Positions 56,186 through 64,000 of a DNA stretch of 64,000 bases are shown here, piece after piece. Below the pieces are notes generated by a model. It was not told the origin of the DNA and made no database searches. It saw only the letters and a list, made by a program, of their open reading frames with translations. The translations under genes were made by a program, and so were the position numbers. This DNA comes from Egibacter rhizosphaerae (GTDB taxonomy: Bacteria; Actinomycetota; Nitriliruptoria; Euzebyales; Egibacteraceae), in NCBI RefSeq assembly GCF_004322855.1, contig NZ_CP036402.1, positions 2,480,001 through 2,544,000 of the forward strand, given 5' to 3'. Position 1 is the first letter of the stretch. Each line of letters starts with the position of its first letter.

Positions 56186-56944
56186 CTACGCTCCGGTGGC
56201 CACCGATGCCGGGCAGGTCGACCGCCAGGGGCACGGCTCGCACACCGGGCCGGGGCGCGCGGGCAGGTCCCCCGCCCGCAGCGTGGCCGCGTGGTGGCGC
56301 ACCCGACGGGCCGCCCCCGCCACGACCTCCTCGTCGACGTCGACGGCCGCGAGGACCGGGTCGTGGGCGAGCCGTTCGTACACCACGCGCAGCGGCCGGT
56401 CGGGCCAGGTCAGCCGTCCGAGCAGTGCGTGCACCGCTGCGGCCGGATCCTCGGTGGGGTCCGGGGCCAGGCCGCCGGTCTTGTAGTCGCGGAGCTCGAT
56501 CGTGCCGTCGGGGCGCTCCCAGACCGCATCGATGGTGGCGAGCAGCAGCACGCGCTCGTCGGTGAAGCGCCAGCCCAGCGTGCGCTCGCCGCCGCGGTAT
56601 GCGGCGTCGCCCTGCGGTCCGCCGGGGCAGACGGTCCGATGCGCGGCGACGAACCGGGCGACGGCCTCGAGGGTCTGCGGGTCGTGCTCGAGGATGGGCT
56701 CGGGCTCGTCGTGACGGCCCGGCGCCGTGTGGCGCTTCTCCAGTTCGCGGTGCACCGCGAGGCCGAGCTCGAGGGCGGGGTGGGAGGGCGCCTCCTCGCC
56801 CCGCAGACCCAGGACGTAGCGGTTGCGGTACGCGCGCCCGCAACGATCCAGCTCGGCCAGGCGCGAGGGCCACACGGTGATGTAGGGCTCTCGCGCGAGC
56901 TCGATACCCGGCAGCTCGGCGCCCTCTCCGACCGCCGCGCTCAT
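56186..56944 (-). CDS. Cas4/RecB-like PD-(D/E)XK nuclease with Fe-S cysteines
   Basis: 252 aa. A Cas4/AddB-like arrangement: Cys35 in LDRCGRAYRNRYVLGL, motif I in LGLAVHRELEKR, Asp139 in LLATIDAVWE, Asp153-Tyr-Lys155 in ELRDYKTGG, and a C-terminal cysteine group C235-x2-C238-x5-C244. The four cysteines should hold a 4Fe-4S cluster clamping the nuclease fold. Catalytic residues are all present. No cas1, cas2, recombinase or helicase adjoins it. Overlaps its upstream partner by four bases (ATGA). Confidence 0.85.
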   Translation of the reverse strand: MSAAVGEGAELPGIELAREPYITVWPSRLAELDRCGRAYRNRYVLGLRGEEAPSHPALELGLAVHRELEKRHTAPGRHDEPEPILEHDPQTLEAVARFVAAHRTVCPGGPQGDAAYRGGERTLGWRFTDERVLLLATIDAVWERPDGTIELRDYKTGGLAPDPTEDPAAAVHALLGRLTWPDRPLRVVYERLAHDPVLAAVDVDEEVVAGAARRVRHHAATLRAGDLPARPGPVCEPCPWRSTCPASVATGA

Positions 56945-57795
56945 CCGCCCATCCCCGCCGCGCCGCGGCTCCCACCCGTGGTGGGGCTCTCGCTCGCGCC
57001 GGGCGCCTCGTCGGTGCCGGGGCGTTCACCCGTGCCGGGTCCCCCGCGCTCCGCGGACGAGAGGGGCGACGCCAGGTCGGAGGCGCCGATCGCCGGGCAG
57101 CCCCGCACCGCGGGACAGGAACTGCACCAGGGTCCCGGCGTCGCGGCCGGCTCCGGTTCGTCGAGTGCGCTGATGATCCTGGGCCCGAGCTCGTCCCCCC
57201 AGCGGCGCCGTTCTTCGGCGTCGGTGTCGACCACCGAGGCCGAGGCGCGGAGCACGTCGACGTGCACGTAGCGCAGCGGCTCGGTGCCGCCACAGACCAG
57301 CGCGGTGAGTCGCGCGCGCGGGTCGTCGGCCAATCGACCGTGGGGGCTCGGCCCGAACGCCAGCCGCCGCACCTCGGTGATGCCGTCGACGACGAGGGCG
57401 ACATCGATGGTCACCGAGAGCTTGAACCGGCCGCTGCGGCTGGTCCGCGCCGGGAAGGCGTCGGGCGCCGGGTCGACGGGTCGGCCCCCGCGCGCGTCGG
57501 CCACGTCGCCGTAGCCGGCCATGGCATCGTCGAAGACGGCCCGTTCCTCGGCCTCGAGGTCGCGCGGCGGCGCGGTGTCGTCGAGGATCTCGCTCGGGGC
57601 GACGCCCTCGGACTCGGCCTGGGCGTGGGCGCGCCGCGCGGCGTCGACGACCGCATTGGCGAGGGCGAAGCGGCGCCGGGAGTGCGTGCTGGGGCCATGG
57701 GTGAGCCCGCTGCCTGTCACGGTCCGTACGAACCGCCGTCGGCACCGATCGAGCTGCGGCAGATCACTGGGGCGGACCCGCGCGACGTCGTCCAT
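56941..57795 (-). CDS. Cas4-like Fe-S protein, catalytic residues lost
   Basis: 284 aa, first gene of the pair. Same layout as its partner: Cys18 in LPQLDRCRRRFVRTV, a SVTIDVALVV strand, and a CSSCPAVRGCPA cysteine group, followed by a 45-residue Gly/Pro/Ser tail. But the place of the DYK motif is taken by EVRRLAFG, so metal binding and catalysis should be lost while the cluster is kept. Probably a structural or DNA-binding subunit for the active partner. Start ATG; CATCCT seven bases upstream could be a leaderless -10. Confidence 0.75.
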   Translation of the reverse strand: MDDVARVRPSDLPQLDRCRRRFVRTVTGSGLTHGPSTHSRRRFALANAVVDAARRAHAQAESEGVAPSEILDDTAPPRDLEAEERAVFDDAMAGYGDVADARGGRPVDPAPDAFPARTSRSGRFKLSVTIDVALVVDGITEVRRLAFGPSPHGRLADDPRARLTALVCGGTEPLRYVHVDVLRASASVVDTDAEERRRWGDELGPRIISALDEPEPAATPGPWCSSCPAVRGCPAIGASDLASPLSSAERGGPGTGERPGTDEAPGASESPTTGGSRGAAGMGG

Positions 57796-57883
57796 GGGCG
57801 CAGGATGCCGAACATCGACGGACTTGTCCGCAGCCCCTGCCCGGCAGAGCTCGTACGACCCGCGCCGTTTCCCGGGTGGGTGC

Positions 57884-58093
57884 TCAGGCCTCGTACTTGA
57901 ACGAGACGTTGACCTTCGCGCGGAACTGCGCGACGCCGCCGTCCTCGATGGTCATGTCGAGCTTCACGACCTCGGCCACCCGCAGATCGCGCAGGCTGCG
58001 GCCAGCCTTCTCCACTGCCGCGGCGGCGGCGCGCTCCCAGGACTCGGTGCTCGTGCCGACGAGCTCGATGACCTTGTAGACGTTCTCCGCCAT
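57884..58093 (-). CDS. dodecin 2
   Basis: 69 aa; ATG at 58093 with GAGGAGGACGCC upstream. VYKVIELVGTSTESWERAAAAAVEKAGRSLRDLRVAEVVKLDMTIEDGGVAQFRAKVNVSFKYEA is a typical dodecin, of the larger common bacterial class. It differs from dodecin 1 (23657-23860) in the flavin-facing strand (DGGVAQF versus DNEIDEY). Flavin storage or protection. Confidence 0.93.
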   Translation of the reverse strand: MAENVYKVIELVGTSTESWERAAAAAVEKAGRSLRDLRVAEVVKLDMTIEDGGVAQFRAKVNVSFKYEA

Positions 58094-58304
58094 GGCGTCC
58101 TCCTCGCTTGGGTCGGCTGCGGCCCGCCCGCTTCGGGCGGGTCCGCGAGCCCTACCCAGTTCGCGGTCCCCCCACGCGCGGGGGTGCAGGACCTCGCCCG
58201 CCACGACCGCGCACCCCGCAGCGAGGTCGCGTGAGGTCCGGCGCGACGGTGCGGTGCCGGAGGCTCCCGATCACCGCGATCGGACCCTCGGGGCTGCTCA
58301 CCGC

Positions 58305-58332
58305 TTGCCGTGAGGTACCCGCTCTGTAAGGT
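58305..58332 (+). promoter_or_regulatory. candidate promoter of the surface nucleotidase gene
   Basis: TTGCCG (58305-58310) and TAAGGT (58327-58332) with 16 bp between; start about 50 bases before the ATG, leaving room for the AAGGAGG site. Confidence 0.45.
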
Positions 58333-58390
58333 TCCGCGGACGCTCGCTCCTGGGCCGGTCGCTCAGGGGCCCACCAACAAGGAGGTTGGC

Positions 58391-61054
58391 ATGGGTTCGT
58401 CCGACAGAGTCGCTCCAGGGGCGACTTCCTGGCGACGCTACGCGGTGGCGCTGGCTGCCGCCGCCGTGGCACTCGGGTTGCTGTTACCCGCGGCCGCGGC
58501 AGATGAGCACGATGACGACGACAACGGGGACGGCGGGGATCAGGTCGAGGTCAATCTCGCGGCGATCAACGACTACCACGGGCGTCTCACGCCCGAGGGC
58601 GCGAGCTTTGTGCCAGAGGACGTGTTTCGCCTCGAGGGCGCGGACCGAGTCGCCACGGCCGTCGACGTGTCGCAGCACGTGTACGACGACGCCGAGGCGG
58701 TGGTATTGGCGCGGGCGGACGAGTTCGCGGACGCATTGGCCGGCGCACCGCTGGCCTCGGCAGCGGACGCGCCGATCCTGCTGACCCGTACCGGCGAGGT
58801 GCCGTCCGAGACCCTCGACGAGATCGACCGCCTGGGGGCGGACGCGGCGTACCTACTCGGGGGCAGCGCGGCAATCAGCGACGACGCCGCCGACGAGGTC
58901 GAGCAGGCGGAGGTTGACACGACACGTCTGGACGGCCCGACGCGCTTCGAGACCGCGATCGCGATCGCCGAGGCGATGGGCGAGGAACTCGGCGTCGACG
59001 CGTTCAGCGACGCGTACGTCGTCGAGGGGCTGAACCCCGACGAGTTCCGAGGCTGGCCGGACGCGATGGCGATCTCGGCGCTCGCGGCGTACGAGCAGCG
59101 ACCGATCCTGCTCGCCGAGCAGGACGGGGTGCCGGAGGCCACCGCGGAGGGCGCGACCGCGCTCGAGGTCGAGACTGCCACGCTGGTAGGGGGTTCGGCG
59201 GCTCTCGGCAACGAGGTCGACGCCGATTTCGAGGACCTCGGCATCGCCCTGGCCGATCGGCTGGAGGGCGACGACCGCTACGCGACGAGCGTGGCCGTGG
59301 CCGAGGCCGCTGCCGACGCCGGCATGGACGAGACCCAGCCATGGCTGGTGACCGGCCTGAATTGGCCCGATGGCGTCACCTCGGGGGCCGCGGCGGCCGA
59401 GGCGGGCGCTATTCCCGTGTTGGTGCACGGTGAGGACCGCGGTGCGTCCGAGGCCAGTGCCGACTGGATCTCCGAGACGTTCGAGGCACGCGAATCGCTC
59501 GGCGTCATCGGTGGTCAGGCCGCCATCGCCGACGATGTCGTGGCCGAGGACGTCGGCGGCGCCGCCTACCTGGGGGCGCACATCGACGCGTTCCGCGAGG
59601 CGCACGAGCACACGTACATGGTGGACGCCGGCGACCTCGTCGGCGGCACGCCGGTCCTGTCGAGCTACTTCAACGACGTCCCGACCGTCGAGATCATGAA
59701 CGAGATCGGCCTCGACGTGCAGACGGTCGGCAACCACGAGTTCGACGCCGGGCAGGAGGAACTCCTGTGGCGCCGTGACGGCGGCGAGTACCCGGGTGAC
59801 CCCGAGGACTTCCCGCTCGACCGCGAGCACGAGGGCCAAGACTTCGTGACGCTGTCGACGAACGTCGTGCACGAGGACACCGGGGATGCCTTGACGCAGC
59901 CGTACCACGTCGCCGAGTTCGGCGACGCGAGCGTCGGGTTCCTCGGTGTCACGACCGAGAGCACCGACGAGGTCGTCCACCCCGACGGCATCGATGGTCT
60001 CGAGTTCCTCGGCGAGGCAGAGGCGGTGGCCGACGCGGTGCCGGACCTGCAGGCGGAGGACCCGGACGCGATCGTCGTGCTCATGCACGAGGGCGGTCGC
60101 CAGGCCGGCGGCATGAACGAGTGCATCGAGCCCGAGGGCGCGCTCGTGCCGATCATGGACGAGATGGATGAGGCCGTGGACCTCATGGTCACCGGTCACA
60201 CCCACCAGACGTACGTCTGCGACGAGGCATTCGACGACACGCTCGTCACTCAGGCGAACGAGTACGGCAACTTGTTCACGGAGATCTCGCTCAGTATCGA
60301 GCCTGGCGAGGGCGTCGTGGACTCGTCGGCCGAGAACCAGCTCGTCCACCATCACGTCGAGCCCGATCCCGAAGTGCAGGCACAGATTGACGATTGGGAG
60401 GACATCGGCGAGGACATCTTCGCCGAGGTCGTCGGCCAGTCCGAGGTGGAGATCCCGAGGACGACGCGCGTGGAGGAGTCGGCGCAGGGCAACCTCGCGA
60501 CCGACGCGCTCACCTACGTCCACGACGTCGACTTCGCGTTCCAGAACTCGGGAGGGCTCCGCGCCGACATGACCCACGACGACGACATGGAGGACGGCCG
60601 CTACAACATCAGGCTCGAGTACATTCTCGACGTCTGGCCGTTCGGCAACGAGACCGAGCTCGTCGAGATCACCGGCGCCCAGCTCGAGGAGTACCTCAAC
60701 CACGGGGTGAGTGAGGTCGGCGGTGGCCGCTTCATTCAGGTCTCGGGCCTGCGGATCGAGTACGACATCGTCGACGAGTCCGGGGACTTCCCCCAGGGCG
60801 AGGTCCACACGGTCGAGTACTGGGACCACCGCTCCGAGGAGGACGGCACGCCGGTCGACCTGTCGGCCGACGCCACCTACCAGGTGGCGACGAACGACTT
60901 CATGGTCGCCGGCGGTGACGGCTACCCGGTCCTCACCGACGACGTCTACAGCCTCCAGAACCCCCTGGAACTCGACGTCGAGCGCTACGTCCGGGAGAAC
61001 TCGCCGGTCGCTCCGGAGGTCGAGGGGCGGATCGTCGAGAGTCCCGCGGAGTAG
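58391..61054 (+). CDS. surface 5'-nucleotidase with CWB2 repeats inserted in the catalytic domain
   Basis: 887 aa, ATG at 58391 after AAGGAGG. Signal peptide (about 14-38). The metallophosphatase begins at VEVNLAAINDYHGRL (Asp61, His63) but is interrupted by about 310 residues. These form three cell-wall-binding-2 repeats (DRVATAVDVSQHVYDDAEAVVLA..., TRFETAIAIAEAM..., DRYATSVAVAEAA..., each with an LLGGSAAI-type end). The nucleotidase resumes near 390 with GGAAYLGAHIDAFRE, DAGDLVGG, GNHEFD near 447, GHTHQTYV near 602, and the C-terminal substrate domain with FQNSGGLRAD and ATNDFMVAGGDGY. Exported, wall-bound, releasing phosphate from nucleotides. Confidence 0.9.
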   Translation: MGSSDRVAPGATSWRRYAVALAAAAVALGLLLPAAAADEHDDDDNGDGGDQVEVNLAAINDYHGRLTPEGASFVPEDVFRLEGADRVATAVDVSQHVYDDAEAVVLARADEFADALAGAPLASAADAPILLTRTGEVPSETLDEIDRLGADAAYLLGGSAAISDDAADEVEQAEVDTTRLDGPTRFETAIAIAEAMGEELGVDAFSDAYVVEGLNPDEFRGWPDAMAISALAAYEQRPILLAEQDGVPEATAEGATALEVETATLVGGSAALGNEVDADFEDLGIALADRLEGDDRYATSVAVAEAAADAGMDETQPWLVTGLNWPDGVTSGAAAAEAGAIPVLVHGEDRGASEASADWISETFEARESLGVIGGQAAIADDVVAEDVGGAAYLGAHIDAFREAHEHTYMVDAGDLVGGTPVLSSYFNDVPTVEIMNEIGLDVQTVGNHEFDAGQEELLWRRDGGEYPGDPEDFPLDREHEGQDFVTLSTNVVHEDTGDALTQPYHVAEFGDASVGFLGVTTESTDEVVHPDGIDGLEFLGEAEAVADAVPDLQAEDPDAIVVLMHEGGRQAGGMNECIEPEGALVPIMDEMDEAVDLMVTGHTHQTYVCDEAFDDTLVTQANEYGNLFTEISLSIEPGEGVVDSSAENQLVHHHVEPDPEVQAQIDDWEDIGEDIFAEVVGQSEVEIPRTTRVEESAQGNLATDALTYVHDVDFAFQNSGGLRADMTHDDDMEDGRYNIRLEYILDVWPFGNETELVEITGAQLEEYLNHGVSEVGGGRFIQVSGLRIEYDIVDESGDFPQGEVHTVEYWDHRSEEDGTPVDLSADATYQVATNDFMVAGGDGYPVLTDDVYSLQNPLELDVERYVRENSPVAPEVEGRIVESPAE

Positions 61055-61080
61055 CGGCCCCGTACACCAACGCTCCACCA

Positions 61081-61111
61081 CGCGTGCCCGGGCTGCTAGC
61101 CCGGGCACGCG
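61081..61111 (+). terminator. hairpin terminator, 14-bp perfect stem
   Basis: Arms 61081-61094 and 61098-61111 pair perfectly around a GCT loop, 26 bases after the nucleotidase stop, followed by TGTTCGTCT. Confidence 0.8.
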
Positions 61112-61453
61112 CGTGTTCGTCTCGCTGCGGTGGCATCGAGCGGTCAGCTGACGGGTTCGTCGAGTTCGTCGGCGGGAGGTGTCCGCGCACGGTCCTCGTT
61201 CGGACGTGACCGTTCCGTGCGCCGGGACGTCTTGCGGTCGTACATGCAACTCGTCACCGCCGAAGCGGGCGTGTCTTACCGGTCGCCGCACCAGACGGCG
61301 AGTCGAGGCCCGTCCTGTCGCGTGTTGACGGCAACCCGCTAGGATTCGCACTTATACACACAGAACACTCGTCGACGGTCCGGATACCGACGCCGATGCC
61401 GGGGGGATTCGCATCGGGGTCGCCGGCAAGGCGCCGTCACCGTCGGGACCACG
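61112..61453. other. intergenic region before the GGDEF-EAL gene, no gene
   Basis: 342 bp without a supportable gene. TTGACG (61325-61330), TAGGAT (61340-61345) and the AT-rich CTTATACACA (61351-61360) form a likely promoter zone, although no pair has ideal spacing. Confidence 0.4.
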
Positions 61454-63997
61454 ATGACAATGGATCCTGTAGGAGCGAACGGATCGTCTGCGGGGGACGC
61501 GGGCGGTCGGGTTCGCGCGTTCAGCGATGACGGAGCGGCGGATGGGACGCCGCCCGACCTGGGCGGCCTGTCGGTCGCCGTGCTCGAGCACATGCGCGTC
61601 GCCGTGATCGTCACGGACGCCCAGCTCGACGAGCCCGGCCCCAGGATCGTGTACGCGAACCCGATGTTCGCGGAGATGACGGGCCACGCGCCCGAGGACG
61701 TCGTCGGGCACTCGCCGCGCTTCCTGCAGACCGACGGCACCGACCCCGCGGACCTGGCCCGCCTCCGCGAGGGGCTCGAGCGCGCCCGACCGGTGCGCAC
61801 GGTCGTGGAGAACGAGCGTGCCGACGGCTCGCGCTTCTGGGTGGAGTTGGACATCACCGCCGTGTGCGATGGGAGAGGCCGGGTCACGAACTTCCTCGCG
61901 ACGCAGCGGGACGTCACCGCCCGCGAGAAGCAGCAGCGCCACCTGGCGTCCGTGGCCGAGCAACGGCGGCTGGCGATCGAGGCCGGGCGGCTGGGTACGT
62001 GGCAGTACCTCGTTCAGGACGACGTCTTCAGGCACGACCGGGTCTGCGCGCAGATGTTCGACGGTGACCCCGACGGGCCGCCCCTCACCATCGAGGACTG
62101 CCTGCAGGCCGTGCACCCGGTCGACCGCACGGCGCTGAGCACCGCCCTGTATCGGGTTGCCGAGCAGGGCGGGTCGTACGAGCGGACGTTCCGCGTGCAG
62201 CATCACGACGGCTCGGCGCGCTGGGTGCTCGAACGGGCCCGCGCCGCGCCCGGCGCCCACGGGCGCATCGAGCGCATCGATGGCGTGGTCATGGACGTCT
62301 CCGACCGCCAGGACGCTGCGCAGCGCGTGGTCGAGACCCTCGACAGCGTGAGCGACGGCTACATCTCGTTCGACCGCGAGTGGCGGTTCACTCACGTGAA
62401 CCGCAGTACCGAGAGGGCGTTCGGTCTCCCCCGGGAGGAGCTCGAGGGGCGGCTGCTGTGGGAGGCGTTCCCGGGCCTGATCGGCACGGACTTCGAGTAC
62501 TACTACCTGAAGGCGGCCGAGACCGGGGAGCCGCAGGTGTTCGAGGCCCACTTCGAACCGTGGGGGCGCTGGTTCGAGGAGCGCGTCTTCCCCCACGAGC
62601 GCGGGGTGGCGGTCTTCTTCGTCGACATCACCGAGCGCGTCGACCGCGAGGTCGAGCAGCGCCGCCTCTTCGACGCCGAGCGCACGGCCCGGGAGGCCGC
62701 GGAGGCCGCGCAGGCCGAGCTCGCGCACGCCGCGGCCCACGATGACCTCACCGGGCTGTTGAACCGCGGCGCCTTCGAGCGACGGGTGGACGAGTTCCGC
62801 GGCCTTGGCGAGGGCGCGCCGGTGCTCCTGTTCTTCGACCTGGATCACTTCAAGATCGTGAACGACAGTCTCGGTCACCGCGTCGGGGACGGCCTGTTGT
62901 GCGAGATCGCGTCGCGATTGCGTGCGCATCTGTCGTCCGATGCGCTCGCGTGCCGGTTCGGGGGCGACGAGTTCATCGTGGCCCTCACGGAGGTGTCGGT
63001 GAACCGCGCGCTCGAGATCGGGGAGCAGCTTCGCACGGCGCTGCGCGCCCCGTACGAGGTTCAGGGTCGCACCGTCACGATCTCGGCCAGCGTCGGGGTC
63101 GCGCCCTCCGAACCGGGCGAGCGCGCCGCCACGATCATCCGCAACGCCGACGCCGCCCTGTTCGCCGCGAAGCGGCGCGGCCGCGACCAGTCAGCGGTCT
63201 ACGACGAGGCGCTGCACCACGACGCGCTCGAGCGCCTCGACCTCGAGCAGGATCTTCGTCAGGCATGCGAGCGGGGCGAGTTCGCGCTGCACTACCAGCC
63301 GATCTTTCGGCTGGCCGACGGCCGACGCAGTTGTGCCGAGGCCCTGGTGCGCTGGCATCACCCGCGTCGCGGCCTGCTGGCCGCCGGGGCGTTCATCGGC
63401 ACCGCCGAGGAGAGCGGGCTGGCGGGGGTGATCGGTGAGTCGGTGCTCGAGGAGGCGTGTCGCACCCTGGTGGCGCACCGGCACCGGGGCAACGGGTTCC
63501 GCCGGGTCTGGATCAACGTGTCCCCCGATGAGCTGACGAGCAGCGAGTTCGTCGACCACGTCAGCGACAGGCTGCGAACGCACGGGGTGCGGTCGGGCGA
63601 GCTGGGCATCGAGCTGACCGAGCGCACGCTCGTGCGCGATCCCGAAACCGTGACCGCGCAACTCGACCGTCTGCACGGTCTGGGCGTGTGCATCGCGATC
63701 GACGACTTCGGTACGGGCTATTCGTCGATGAGTGCGCTGCAGCACCATCCGATCGACGTGCTCAAGGTCGATCGTGCGTTCGTGGGGCAGCTCGACCAGC
63801 GGAACGGGCAGGCCATCGTCGGCGCGATCATCCAGCTCGCCCACGCCCTGGGGGCGAGCGCCTCGGCCGAGGGCGTCGAGTACGCCTCCCAATGGACACA
63901 GTTGCGCGCTCTCGGCTGCGACACCGCCGCCGGGTACCTGCTGGGGCGCCCCCAGGCGCTCGACACTCCGATGCCGGACGCCTACTCCCCGGAGTGA
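61454..63997 (+). CDS. LOV-like/PAS-PAS-GGDEF-EAL cyclic-di-GMP enzyme
   Basis: 847 aa, cytoplasmic. Residues about 40-155 resemble a LOV domain (PRIVYANPMFAEMTGH, then GHSPRFLQTDGTD at 85-97, and NFLATQRDVTARE), but Pro88 replaces the photoactive Cys. A PAC-like second PAS follows (about 160-285) and a third (about 290-405, DSVSDGYISFDREWRFTHVN). The GGDEF domain has an intact FGGDEF near 502. The EAL domain has AEALVRW near 628, INVSPDEL, ELTERTL and DDFGTGYSSM, all intact. Both activities are plausible. Start ATG 61454 lacks a good Shine-Dalgarno sequence. Confidence 0.9.
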   Translation: MTMDPVGANGSSAGDAGGRVRAFSDDGAADGTPPDLGGLSVAVLEHMRVAVIVTDAQLDEPGPRIVYANPMFAEMTGHAPEDVVGHSPRFLQTDGTDPADLARLREGLERARPVRTVVENERADGSRFWVELDITAVCDGRGRVTNFLATQRDVTAREKQQRHLASVAEQRRLAIEAGRLGTWQYLVQDDVFRHDRVCAQMFDGDPDGPPLTIEDCLQAVHPVDRTALSTALYRVAEQGGSYERTFRVQHHDGSARWVLERARAAPGAHGRIERIDGVVMDVSDRQDAAQRVVETLDSVSDGYISFDREWRFTHVNRSTERAFGLPREELEGRLLWEAFPGLIGTDFEYYYLKAAETGEPQVFEAHFEPWGRWFEERVFPHERGVAVFFVDITERVDREVEQRRLFDAERTAREAAEAAQAELAHAAAHDDLTGLLNRGAFERRVDEFRGLGEGAPVLLFFDLDHFKIVNDSLGHRVGDGLLCEIASRLRAHLSSDALACRFGGDEFIVALTEVSVNRALEIGEQLRTALRAPYEVQGRTVTISASVGVAPSEPGERAATIIRNADAALFAAKRRGRDQSAVYDEALHHDALERLDLEQDLRQACERGEFALHYQPIFRLADGRRSCAEALVRWHHPRRGLLAAGAFIGTAEESGLAGVIGESVLEEACRTLVAHRHRGNGFRRVWINVSPDELTSSEFVDHVSDRLRTHGVRSGELGIELTERTLVRDPETVTAQLDRLHGLGVCIAIDDFGTGYSSMSALQHHPIDVLKVDRAFVGQLDQRNGQAIVGAIIQLAHALGASASAEGVEYASQWTQLRALGCDTAAGYLLGRPQALDTPMPDAYSPE

Positions 63998-64000
63998 GCC

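Noticed and set aside
56186-57795. Cas4-containing CRISPR or pre-spacer locus
   Set aside because: No repeats, cas1 or cas2 anywhere in the window; only the fold and cysteine pattern resemble Cas4.
61130-61342. Short plus-strand ORF after the nucleotidase terminator
   Set aside because: No ribosome-binding site, Ser/Arg-rich random composition, overlaps the likely promoter zone of the next gene.

Overview
The window is 64 kb of very GC-rich, gene-dense DNA with no rRNA, tRNA, prophage, transposon or CRISPR array that I can see. The gene set points to an actinobacterium: dnaK-grpE-dnaJ-hspR with HAIR operators, bldC, a Leu/Val dehydrogenase beside purF-purM, BTAD-type regulators, and cell-wall-binding-2 repeats. 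The many acidic proteins, the glycine-betaine transporter and the CWB2 domains would suit a halophilic or alkaliphilic member of the Nitriliruptoria/Egibacter/Euzebya group. That placement is inference, not a sequence match.

Layout. 0-9 kb: end of a DUF192 lipoprotein gene, then the HspR-controlled chaperone block (dnaK, grpE, dnaJ, hspR, and clpB behind its own HAIR site), with a broken GGDEF/EAL gene in between. 9-19 kb: a lipoprotein, a repeat-tailed membrane protein, and three large regulators: two BTAD-TPR paralogues flanking an oppositely oriented STAND-TPR-BTAD gene. 19-23 kb: thioesterase, Cys/Met PLP enzyme, SGNH hydrolase, archaeal-type class I aldolase. 23-49 kb: a long purine region with purA, D, B, C, S, Q, L, F and M, interrupted by accessory genes (dodecin, a DUF559 protein, GNATs, a lipoprotein hydrolase, an ABC export operon with its own regulator, a LiaF-like protein, a stand-alone LigD polymerase, acylphosphatase), then Leu dehydrogenase and bldC. 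49-58 kb: a DUF4015 glycoside-hydrolase-like protein, a glycine-betaine ABC system (opuA type), Pit phosphate transporter plus DUF47 partner, two Cas4-like Fe-S proteins (one apparently catalytically dead), and a second dodecin. 58-64 kb: a surface 5'-nucleotidase whose catalytic domain is interrupted by CWB2 repeats, and a LOV-like/PAS-GGDEF-EAL protein.

The most unexpected signal is not a gene. At nine gene ends, eight of them between 21 and 47 kb, a short tandem array (period 18-44 bp, 2-5 copies) begins within the last few codons of the gene, so that the stop codon lies inside the repeat unit. Unit sequences are unrelated between loci; each is a copy of its own gene's tail. Several arrays therefore carry two to four stop codons, either all in one frame (purQ, purM, DUF47 gene) or cycling through all three (dodecin, the 39799-40602 gene). 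I call these stop-anchored tandem repeats below. A second recurrent signal is a -10-like box (A and T at its two key positions) 5-8 bases before the start codon, with no Shine-Dalgarno sequence, suggesting leaderless transcripts for clpB, purC, purQ, purL and others.
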